Below are positions 18,351-25,653 of a DNA stretch of 64,000 nt, one piece after another. The notes beneath the pieces were generated by a model. It had not been told where the DNA came from. It ran no database searches and saw only the letters and a program-made list of their open reading frames with translations. Within the stretch, counting starts at the first letter, position 1; every line of letters starts with the position of its first letter. Where the stretch lies: the NCBI RefSeq assembly GCF_913566895.1, contig NZ_CAJYCN010000001.1, forward strand, positions 186,001-250,000, read 5' to 3'. A program made the translations under genes and the position numbers. The DNA is from Listeria ilorinensis. Its GTDB lineage: Bacteria; Bacillota; Bacilli; Lactobacillales; Listeriaceae.

Positions 18351-18380
18351 AGCATAACGGAAAGTCCGTTGAAATGTCAA
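18351..18380 (-). promoter_or_regulatory. promoter of the ABC-F leader transcript
   Basis: Minus strand: consensus -35 TTGACA (18375-18380), 18-bp spacer, -10 TATGCT (18351-18356). Transcription would start near 18344, leaving a leader of about 290 nt before the ABC-F gene. Confidence 0.75.
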
Positions 18381-18391
18381 TTTTATGATAT

Positions 18392-18418
18392 TGAAACAGG
18401 TTGTTTCAGCACTGAAAC
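18392..18418. repeat. overlapping TGAAAC palindromes upstream of the ABC-F promoter
   Basis: Two perfect inverted repeats share one arm: TGAAACA-GGT-TGTTTCA (18392-18408) and GTTTCAG-CA-CTGAAAC (18403-18418). They lie 12 bp upstream of the -35, a position suited to an activator or repressor. The second resembles parS with a changed centre. Confidence 0.5.
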
Positions 18419-18596
18419 TTTTGCCAAGCCTCGGAATCAATAGCTGAAATCTTGCAAAAATTGCTTATCAATGCCTCGAAACCGTTCAAATTTAAAACTG
18501 CAACCTGAACTCTTCTTCAAGCTTTCTTCATTCTCTGGATAAATTGCTTGATGCTCTAATAAAAAAGACTTTCTTTATTCCCTCATCACTAAATTA

Positions 18597-18610
18597 TTCC
18601 CCGGGAAATA
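18597..18610. promoter_or_regulatory. candidate Noc-binding site
   Basis: ATTCCCCGGGAAAT matches the Noc consensus ATTTCCCGGGAAAT at 13 of 14 positions. It is intergenic. noc is encoded in this window. Confidence 0.6.
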
Positions 18611-18623
18611 TTCCTTGCCCTTC

Positions 18624-18661
18624 AAAAAAAGCAGCGAGCCCACAACAAGAAAATCGCTGCA
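18624..18661 (-). terminator. terminator of the DUF1129-like gene
   Basis: Stem GCAGCGA/TCGCTGC, 16-nt loop, followed on the minus strand by T7; 13 bp after the stop codon. Confidence 0.88.
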
Positions 18662-18673
18662 AGCTCAAACTGC

Positions 18674-19336
18674 TTAGAAATTAGGAATATTTTTTTTACG
18701 TTTCACATAGAATTTCAAGGCCAAGGCCAGTGCACCAATCACACATGTAACAATTGGATCAAGTGAAACATTAATGGATGGTGGTAAGATCACTTGTACA
18801 AATGTCATGATGAACATCCAGACAAAAATAACACCGACAGCCACTAAAATATACTTAAGCGTAGCACCTTTCACCTTTTCACGCATTCCTGCTGCATATT
18901 TACGCAGGATCAACATAGCAAAGCCACCGACAATACCTGTGATCAATAACACGACGATTCCCATTGTCTGACCACCCATAAGGGCACTAAGGCCAGTGAT
19001 CAACATCATGGCACCAAGAACGAGCAAGGCGCCGTCAAGGACGATCCATCCTGTCGCAACATCCCCCTGCGGTGTTGCTTTTTTTGTTTGAACGGTCAAA
19101 GCCGCAACATATTCAGTCGGCGTTAAATCAAACAACTTACGCGCTGTGACGCCCTGCTTTTGCTGGGTCAGAATTTTTTCTGTCATTTCATAAACAATCT
19201 GCTCTTTTTGCTCACCGGAATAATCCGTCGCCTGCAAATGCTTTTCAACTTCATGGACATATTGCAAGTTACGCTTTGTCAGGCTCGACTTTAGGTCGCT
19301 TAAAGGCTGCTTTACAGTTTCTGTTTCTGTACTCAC
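18674..19336 (-). CDS. DUF1129-like membrane protein
   Basis: About 220 aa. The N-terminal third is soluble and charged (KHLQATDYSGEQKEQIVYEM, with a PTEYV motif after it), as in DUF1129 proteins. Four hydrophobic helices follow, ending in a basic tail KRKKN. GGAGGAG lies 9 nt before a GTG (the Val-Ser-Thr-Glu start), which I prefer; an ATG 36 bp upstream has no convincing SD. Function unknown. It follows the Ytr-like ABC operon in the same direction but has its own terminator and about 78 bp of space. Confidence 0.7.
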   Translation of the reverse strand: MSTETETVKQPLSDLKSSLTKRNLQYVHEVEKHLQATDYSGEQKEQIVYEMTEKILTQQKQGVTARKLFDLTPTEYVAALTVQTKKATPQGDVATGWIVLDGALLVLGAMMLITGLSALMGGQTMGIVVLLITGIVGGFAMLILRKYAAGMREKVKGATLKYILVAVGVIFVWMFIMTFVQVILPPSINVSLDPIVTCVIGALALALKFYVKRKKNIPNF

Positions 19337-19414
19337 TAACTCTGCTCCTCCTAACTCTTTTCTCCTACTCATTATAACCTACTTACTTCAAAAACGAAAT
19401 GGAAAATGGTGTTT

Positions 19415-20554
19415 TCAACTCGTTTTTGCCATTTGAAAATAGGCCGTTAGCCGTTTCACCACAATGGCTATCACAATAAACAGAACCACTGCGATTATGC
19501 CAGCAATTACAAAATAAGTACTCATTTGAAGCCCATCTGTATAATTCCCATCAATCAGATTGGTAATACTGAGCGCAGTACTAATGGAGAAACCACCATA
19601 AACAACCCATTTCACCCAATCAAAGGCAAAGAGTTGGCCATTCTTTTCTATTGCTTGGAATTTATACATTAAAATGGCCAGAATCGTCAAGATGAGTGCT
19701 AACACGCCATAAAACAGCGGGACAAAAGCCGAATCACTTTGCATACCAAATGGATCAAAAATATTGATGCAGTCTTCGAATGGAATAATGCTTTTCATTT
19801 CATGCATAGATGCTGCATGATTGGCATTCATTAAGAATAATCTATCGATACTAGTGATCAGTACATTAGGTACAAAAACTGTTCCCAGGCCGATCAACAC
19901 TCCAGCAAACGGAGAGGCGATTGCCAGTCCGATAACAATCGCTGAAAGAAATAGCAGCAGATAGGATAGCCAAGCACTGCCCAAAAGCAGCAATAAGCGC
20001 GAAACATCCCATTGTATAAAGTCCGGATCGATCGACTGATTGATGTACACGAGTCCAAGTCCCACACTGACAAAGAAACTGGCTGTAATTGCCAGACTAG
20101 CAATCAATAGACGTACAGCCATGACCCGAGACCTTTTATATGGCAGAGTCGCCACAAATCGATTGCCTCGTGTAAACCGTTCAAAAAGTACTAGGAAAAG
20201 CCCTAGCCCAAATACAGCAATTTTGACAAATAAGAAAAATAAGCTGTAAGAAAAATAGAAAACAAAATTAGAAGAATATTTATACGCCGCGTTGATATAT
20301 GGTTCATAATCCGGCTGAACAAGATAAACAACGGTCAGACTTTTATTAATATCATCCGGTGACATACGATTATCTTTGCTCTCTCTTTGGGTTTTAGCAA
20401 ATTCACTGGAATCATAATATTCTACTGTTTCATGCCATCGATTGACATCATTAAATATCCCCCAGAATAGCCCTCCTAAAAAGAGAATGAAAATCACCAA
20501 TGCAAACCAACGTATTCCCAGCCATTCTTTATACCATAAACCTCTATTTTTCAA
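19415..20554 (-). CDS. ABC-2 type permease, second subunit
   Basis: A 379-aa polytopic protein: one N-terminal helix (residues 12-30), a long extracellular loop of about 75 residues, then about six helices. The layout matches the YtrC/YtrD permeases paired with YtrB-like ATPases. Its ATG overlaps the stop of the previous gene by 4 bp, so translation is coupled. The loop contains RMSPDDINKSLTVV, nearly the same as the KMSPEDIEGALTVV loop of its neighbour, which shows the two arose by duplication. Confidence 0.82.
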   Translation of the reverse strand: MKNRGLWYKEWLGIRWFALVIFILFLGGLFWGIFNDVNRWHETVEYYDSSEFAKTQRESKDNRMSPDDINKSLTVVYLVQPDYEPYINAAYKYSSNFVFYFSYSLFFLFVKIAVFGLGLFLVLFERFTRGNRFVATLPYKRSRVMAVRLLIASLAITASFFVSVGLGLVYINQSIDPDFIQWDVSRLLLLLGSAWLSYLLLFLSAIVIGLAIASPFAGVLIGLGTVFVPNVLITSIDRLFLMNANHAASMHEMKSIIPFEDCINIFDPFGMQSDSAFVPLFYGVLALILTILAILMYKFQAIEKNGQLFAFDWVKWVVYGGFSISTALSITNLIDGNYTDGLQMSTYFVIAGIIAVVLFIVIAIVVKRLTAYFQMAKTS

Positions 20555-21666
20555 GATGCTTTCACACTCCTTTTTTCCGGATGCCCTAATCTCCGGAGGA
20601 TTCTGTCTATCACGATCGCAATAATCAGCAACAAGCTAAAGATTACGAGTTGCAAAAATAAAAATGCTTCATTACTGGTAACATAAGACTGTCCGCTCAA
20701 AGATGGATCTGTTTCTAGTAGAATAGATACGACTTGCGTTATTATCAATAACACAAAACTAATCACGACCCACTTAAGTGATGCAAACGGAAAAAGCAGG
20801 CTATCTTTTTCTGCCGAGAACTTCGTATACAAAAGGACTGAGGCTCCTACTGCCAAAAGAAATAGGACGAGCTGAACAAGAAATGGTCCAAACGAGCCAG
20901 TACTGTTGCCACCGATTATGAATGCTCCAAAATAATCCGAAAAGACCATTTTCTGTACCTGTTCTGGAAACAATATACTGAGCAGTGGAAAAACCGCTCC
21001 ATAACTATATGTAATCCCCACGAGGATCAGCCCCAGTACAAATAGCGCTGGCAATGTCCGTCCAACAACCAATCCAGTCAGAATCGAAAAGCTGAACAGC
21101 AGGAGATAGACCATTAAATTGCTTAGTATCGCCCAACCAGCATGACTCCAGTCGATTTGCATATATTGTTCTGGCACCATATGAGAAAATTGCCAATAGC
21201 CAATCAATAAACTAATAGAATAGCTTGCCACAAGTGTTACTATTCCTAGTCCCAATTTTGTAAAGATGATTGATCGGCGCGAAAATGGCAATCCCAAAGT
21301 AAAATGATTACGCCGCATCAGCCGTTCTCCCGAAACCATCGCATAGCCAAGAAAAATCGGTAAAAGCAGCAGAAAACCTGAAAAGCGCATTTTTGCAAAA
21401 TAAAGGACATAGTGATTCATTTTTTCTCCAACTTGTGGCCCAACTACCGTTAAGGCCCCTTCGATATCTTCAGGACTCATTTTTTGCGTCGGATCTTTCT
21501 GCATTGTCAGAAACTCACTTGACTGGAAGTGATTATACATCTCCTGCCAATAGGTTCCTTCTTTTAGCAGACCGCCACCTAGAATCAGCAAAAATAAGAC
21601 AAAAATAGTTATAAGCAGAAAACGGTACGTCCAAAATTCTTTTTTCCATAAAGTTAAGCTGTTCAT
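20551..21666 (-). CDS. ABC-2 type permease, first subunit
   Basis: A 371-aa membrane protein with the same topology as the next gene: one N-terminal helix, a large outside loop (about 35-95), then a bundle of about six helices. It is a paralogue of the 19415-20554 product and probably forms a heterodimeric channel with it. It is 9 bp downstream of the ATPase gene. In characterised Ytr systems such transporters respond to wall-active antibiotics; the substrate here is unknown. Confidence 0.82.
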   Translation of the reverse strand: MNSLTLWKKEFWTYRFLLITIFVLFLLILGGGLLKEGTYWQEMYNHFQSSEFLTMQKDPTQKMSPEDIEGALTVVGPQVGEKMNHYVLYFAKMRFSGFLLLLPIFLGYAMVSGERLMRRNHFTLGLPFSRRSIIFTKLGLGIVTLVASYSISLLIGYWQFSHMVPEQYMQIDWSHAGWAILSNLMVYLLLFSFSILTGLVVGRTLPALFVLGLILVGITYSYGAVFPLLSILFPEQVQKMVFSDYFGAFIIGGNSTGSFGPFLVQLVLFLLAVGASVLLYTKFSAEKDSLLFPFASLKWVVISFVLLIITQVVSILLETDPSLSGQSYVTSNEAFLFLQLVIFSLLLIIAIVIDRILRRLGHPEKRSVKAS

Positions 21667-21675
21667 CTCGCACCT

Positions 21676-22563
21676 CTATAACTCATAGTAGTCGATCTTA
21701 TCATCCGCCAACCGCAAAGTGAAAATATCCTCGATCGTAATCAGCATTTCTTCATAGAGAACAGGCTTTTCCGCTTTGAGTGCTTCTATAAAACCTTCTG
21801 TATTTTTAGTGACTAAAAGTGTATATATTCTACCATTTCGACTTAGTAATTCAGCCCCCTCTTTCACAAAGTCCGGAATAAATTTGGTGCGAAAAGCCAC
21901 TTGGACCTTCATTGATGACGCGCGAAGTTCTTCCAGATAGTAATCGAGTTCAATTCTTGACCCTTTCAAAACAATCACACGGTCAGCAATACTTTCCAGC
22001 TCATCCAGCCTGTGAGAGGCGATTACTACACTGGTTTTTTTCAGCGCGACCGTTTCAATAATAAACTGAAGGATCTCTTTTTTGATAATCACATCCAACC
22101 CGTCCATCGGTTCATCCAGCAGCAAATAATCTACATTCAACGAAAAAGCCAAAATCATAAAGAACAACGCTTTCCTACCTTTAGAAAAAGAGATGATCTT
22201 GACATGCCGCGGTAATTCGAAGCGATCTAACAACTGATAAAAGAAGGTCTCATCAAATTCTGTGTAAATCGTGCGATACATCCGCACAACAGATTTCACA
22301 CTATATGTATTAAAATAATTCATGCTATCTTCTAGGAAAAACAGTCCTTTTTTCACTTCTGGATTGCGATAGATGCTTTTCCCCTCAATTTCAACATCTC
22401 CGCTGTCTGGCAGATAAATGCCCGTCATTGTAGAAAACAAAGTGGTTTTCCCAACGCCATTCCGTCCAATCAACGCCGTAATCTCACCCGGCCTCAATTC
22501 AAATGAAACATCCTGCAACACTTGGTTCTTTTCGATTGTTTTTGATAAATGACTAACCTTCAT
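21676..22563 (-). CDS. ABC transporter ATPase, YtrB-like
   Basis: A 295-aa ATPase with Walker A GRNGVGKTT (about 34-42), Walker B LLLDEPMDGLD and an H-loop ASHRLDE. The signature is SFSKGRKAL, altered from the usual LSGGQ and typical of the YtrB/GntR-linked group. The C-terminal 80 residues are an accessory domain. The start overlaps the GntR gene stop by 4 bp (ATGA). Confidence 0.88.
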   Translation of the reverse strand: MKVSHLSKTIEKNQVLQDVSFELRPGEITALIGRNGVGKTTLFSTMTGIYLPDSGDVEIEGKSIYRNPEVKKGLFFLEDSMNYFNTYSVKSVVRMYRTIYTEFDETFFYQLLDRFELPRHVKIISFSKGRKALFFMILAFSLNVDYLLLDEPMDGLDVIIKKEILQFIIETVALKKTSVVIASHRLDELESIADRVIVLKGSRIELDYYLEELRASSMKVQVAFRTKFIPDFVKEGAELLSRNGRIYTLLVTKNTEGFIEALKAEKPVLYEEMLITIEDIFTLRLADDKIDYYEL

Positions 22564-22943
22564 TCTTGCCCCTCCAAACTCTGATAAAATTGGTTGATTT
22601 TACTCTGTAAGGCTTCTTGATCGATCTGCAAAAAATTAGCCTCGACAATAAGCTTTTTCAAAGACTCGTCAAAGTTCTCCAGTTCATGACGAGTTGGTTC
22701 TAAGCTACTGTGCTCGCTGACAAAGCTGCCCTTTCCTTTCATCGTATAGATGATGCCCTGCCGTTCCAATTCTTTATAGGCCTTCCCAACTGTATTCGGA
22801 TTGACCAGCATCTGTACAGACGATTCGCGCACAGAGGGCAATTTTTCGTGCGGCTTCAAAAGACCTTTTGCACACATCTCTTTGATCTCCGTTACAATTT
22901 GCTCATAAATCGGACTGTTACTTTTTAAGTTCAGCTGATACAT
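22560..22943 (-). CDS. GntR-family repressor, YtrA subfamily
   Basis: A 127-aa regulator with only an N-terminal winged HTH (residues 10-75, including PSVRESSVQMLVNPNTVGKAYKELE) and a short C-terminal dimerisation helix, the minimal YtrA form. It is first in the ABC operon and a palindromic operator covers the -10 of its own promoter, so it probably represses the operon. The ligand is unknown. Confidence 0.88.
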   Translation of the reverse strand: MYQLNLKSNSPIYEQIVTEIKEMCAKGLLKPHEKLPSVRESSVQMLVNPNTVGKAYKELERQGIIYTMKGKGSFVSEHSSLEPTRHELENFDESLKKLIVEANFLQIDQEALQSKINQFYQSLEGQE

Positions 22944-22977
22944 AACAAACTCCCCTCATTTTATAAAGGTGTTTAAC

Positions 22978-23013
22978 GTGTATTATTATACTTAATACAC
23001 TTTGTTTCGTAAA
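22978..23013 (-). promoter_or_regulatory. promoter and GntR operator of the Ytr-like operon
   Basis: Minus strand TTTACG (23008-23013), 17-bp spacer, TATAAT (22985-22990). An inverted repeat GTGTATTA-N7-TAATACAC spans 22978-23000 and covers the -10, so a bound repressor would block RNA polymerase. Confidence 0.8.
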
Positions 23014-23043
23014 GCTTTTTGTAAACCAATTATTAGGATAAAA

Positions 23044-23073
23044 TTGGACTTTGTTGTAAGATTAGGCTATGAA
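23044..23073 (+). promoter_or_regulatory. candidate gshF promoter
   Basis: TTGGAC, 18-bp spacer, TATGAA; 24 bp later the gshF ATG follows a GAGGTG SD. Confidence 0.5.
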
Positions 23074-23096
23074 ACTAGAACCATCGAGGTGAAATC

Positions 23097-25430
23097 ATGC
23101 TAGCGTTAGATCATCAATTTATTCATTTTTTAGAAAAACACCCTACAATCAGCCGCGAGCTTTTCAGCGGTCACTTTGGGTTGGAAAAGGAAAATCTGCG
23201 TGTTACGCCTGACGGAAAATTAGCGTTAACACCCCACCCGGCTGCATTTGGTGCCAAAGAAGATAACCCTTATATCAAAACTGATTTTTCCGAAAGTCAA
23301 GTCGAAATGATTACACCCGTCTGTAATTCCATTGATGAAGTTTTTGACTTCGTGAAAAATCTTCAAGATATCGTCTCTCTGGAACTAAGTGATGGCGAAC
23401 TGCTTTGGCCAAACAGCAATCCCGCGCTTCTCCCGAAAGAAGAAGAGATTCCTATTGCCGTCTACCGTACCCCAGATCATCCGAACCGTTTATATCGCGA
23501 ACACTTGGCACGGGAATACGGTAAGAAAATTCAGCTTCTCTCTGGTATCCATTATAATTTCTCGTTCTCAGAAAAACTGCTGACGGGTCTCTATGAAGAA
23601 TATCACATGGAGCAGGAAACAATGGCCGATTTTCGGAACCGCATGTATGTTAAAACAGCCAAATATTTCATGAAAAACCGGTGGCTGCTGGTTTATCTGA
23701 CCGGAGCAGGTTCCATCTACCCAACGGGCTATACGACCACACCTGCCGAAAAAACACTTGCGGATGGGGTTACATGGATGGAAAACGGGACATCACTTCG
23801 AAACAGCTCATACGGATACAAGAATAAGACACCGCTTCATATTGATTATAATTCTTTTGACAGTTATATTCAGACGATCGGAGAGCATATTACAGAAGGC
23901 AAAATCAATAGTATGCGGGAATTTTATAACCCGATTCGCTTGAAGAATAGCCATACCGATCAATCGCTCGACTCGTTGGCAAAAAATGGTGTGGAGTATC
24001 TGGAAATTCGGTCGCTTGATTTGAATCCGCTTGAACCGAATGGCATCTCTAAAGAAACGCTTCGTTTTGTGCATCTACTTTTGATTACAGGTCTACTAAG
24101 CGCAGATACCGAACTTTGCCATAATAGTCAGACGATCTCTGACCGGAATGAAGAACAGATTGCGCTTTATGGGCTCAGCCAACCGTCAATCATCGAATGT
24201 GACGGAAGTGAAAAGTCCTTTGTCGAAGCGGCTTTTGCCGAACTTGATAAAATGCAGCAGCTTGTCGAAACGTTTGCCCATGATCGTGAGCTTCTTCTCA
24301 AAACAATCCACGAGCAAAGAACGCGCATTCTTGATCCGCAAAAAACCATTGCTTGGCAAATGCTGGAACGGGTGAAACAAATGGGCTACCTGAATTATCA
24401 TTTAGAAGCTGCGCGACTGGCACTTGCTGATTCTGATGCGACCGCCTACCAATTCGCTGGATATGAAGATATGGAGCTGTCTACACAGATCGTCATGCAA
24501 TCCGCTGTGAAAAGAGGCGTTCAATTTGAGATTCTTGACCGCAGCGAAAATTTTCTTCGGTTAAAAGAAGGCACACATGTTGAATACGTCAAACAAGCTA
24601 CGAAAACAGCCCGTGATAATTATGTGACTGTCCTGCTGATGGAAAATAAGGTTGTGACTAAACAGATACTAGCTGAAAATGGCATTCGAGTCCCATTCGG
24701 CGAAAGTTTTACTGATCCAACCAAAGCTCTAGAAGCCTACACTGATTTTCATGACAAAGCCATTGTTATAAAACCTAAATCGAACAATTATGGGCTCGGC
24801 ATCAGCATTTTTAAAACCAGCTTTTCAGAAAAAGATTATCATGAAGCGCTTGATATTGCTTTCAGCTATGATCAGGCCGTCATTATTGAGGAGTTCATCC
24901 CTGGTGAAGAATACCGCTTTCTTGTGATCGATAATAAAATAGAAGCCGTAATGCGCCGCGTGCCTGCCAATGTAGTTGGCGATGGCATCCATACTATTGC
25001 TGAACTTGTAACAGAAAAAAATAGCGATCCATTACGGGGAACGAATCATCTGAAGCCGCTTGAGCAAATTCAAAACGGTCCGGAAGAAGCACTTATGTTG
25101 TCTATACAGGGACTTACCTTTGAAAGTGTTCCAGCCCCTAATCAGATTGTTTATCTACGTGAGAACTCCAATATTAGTACAGGCGGTGATAGCATTGACG
25201 TCACAGCTAAAATGGACGACTATTATAAGCAACTCGCCATTCAGTGTACACAGGTGGTGGGCGCCAAATTCTGCGGTGTAGATATTATCTTGCCACCTGA
25301 CCCGACTACTTATGAACAAGCGGCCATCATTGAACTGAATTTCAATCCGGCCGTTCATATGCACTGCTTCCCTTATCAAGGCGAGCGTAAAAAAATCGGT
25401 GACCGGATCATCGACTATCTATTTAAATAA
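23097..25430 (+). CDS. gshF: bifunctional glutamate-cysteine ligase / glutathione synthetase
   Basis: A 777-aa fusion that makes glutathione from glutamate, cysteine and glycine. The N-terminal half (about 1-470) is a GshA-type ligase (FGLEKENLRV; SGIHYNFSFS). The C-terminal half (about 485-777) is an ATP-grasp domain (KPKSNNYGLGIS; IEEFIPGEEYRFLV; CGVDIILPP; IELNFNPAVHMHCFP). This length and order are typical of GshF in Listeria and streptococci. It is a single-gene unit with its own promoter and a strong terminator, and it supports redox defence. Confidence 0.97.
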   Translation: MLALDHQFIHFLEKHPTISRELFSGHFGLEKENLRVTPDGKLALTPHPAAFGAKEDNPYIKTDFSESQVEMITPVCNSIDEVFDFVKNLQDIVSLELSDGELLWPNSNPALLPKEEEIPIAVYRTPDHPNRLYREHLAREYGKKIQLLSGIHYNFSFSEKLLTGLYEEYHMEQETMADFRNRMYVKTAKYFMKNRWLLVYLTGAGSIYPTGYTTTPAEKTLADGVTWMENGTSLRNSSYGYKNKTPLHIDYNSFDSYIQTIGEHITEGKINSMREFYNPIRLKNSHTDQSLDSLAKNGVEYLEIRSLDLNPLEPNGISKETLRFVHLLLITGLLSADTELCHNSQTISDRNEEQIALYGLSQPSIIECDGSEKSFVEAAFAELDKMQQLVETFAHDRELLLKTIHEQRTRILDPQKTIAWQMLERVKQMGYLNYHLEAARLALADSDATAYQFAGYEDMELSTQIVMQSAVKRGVQFEILDRSENFLRLKEGTHVEYVKQATKTARDNYVTVLLMENKVVTKQILAENGIRVPFGESFTDPTKALEAYTDFHDKAIVIKPKSNNYGLGISIFKTSFSEKDYHEALDIAFSYDQAVIIEEFIPGEEYRFLVIDNKIEAVMRRVPANVVGDGIHTIAELVTEKNSDPLRGTNHLKPLEQIQNGPEEALMLSIQGLTFESVPAPNQIVYLRENSNISTGGDSIDVTAKMDDYYKQLAIQCTQVVGAKFCGVDIILPPDPTTYEQAAIIELNFNPAVHMHCFPYQGERKKIGDRIIDYLFK

Positions 25431-25438
25431 ATATCATT

Positions 25439-25482
25439 TAAGCCTCCTGATAGTAAACAATATCTATCAGGAGGCTTTATTT
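25439..25482 (+). terminator. gshF terminator
   Basis: A 14-bp perfect stem (AAGCCTCCTGATAG and its complement), 10-nt loop, then TTATTTG, starting 9 bp after the stop codon. Confidence 0.92.
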
Positions 25483-25653
25483 GTAAAAAAGGTTTTAAAA
25501 AAATACTTTTCCGGAGATAAATGTTACAAAAGAAAAAACTTTTTACTAATTCACAAAGCTTTCACAATATCTCCATTGATAATATTGTTTAAAGATGATA
25601 ATTATTGTATTGCAATCAGTTGCAATATCTATAAACGAAAGGAGATTGATCAA

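Noticed and set aside
18092-18352. Plus-strand ORF of 86 codons upstream of the ABC-F gene
   Set aside because: It is antisense to the leader promoter, leader ORF and terminator; no SD is present. The minus-strand features explain this segment better.
25399-25653. N-terminal extension of the WxL protein frame, overlapping gshF
   Set aside because: It crosses the gshF terminator, has no SD and would bury the signal peptide. The TTG at 25654 with AAAGGAG is preferred.
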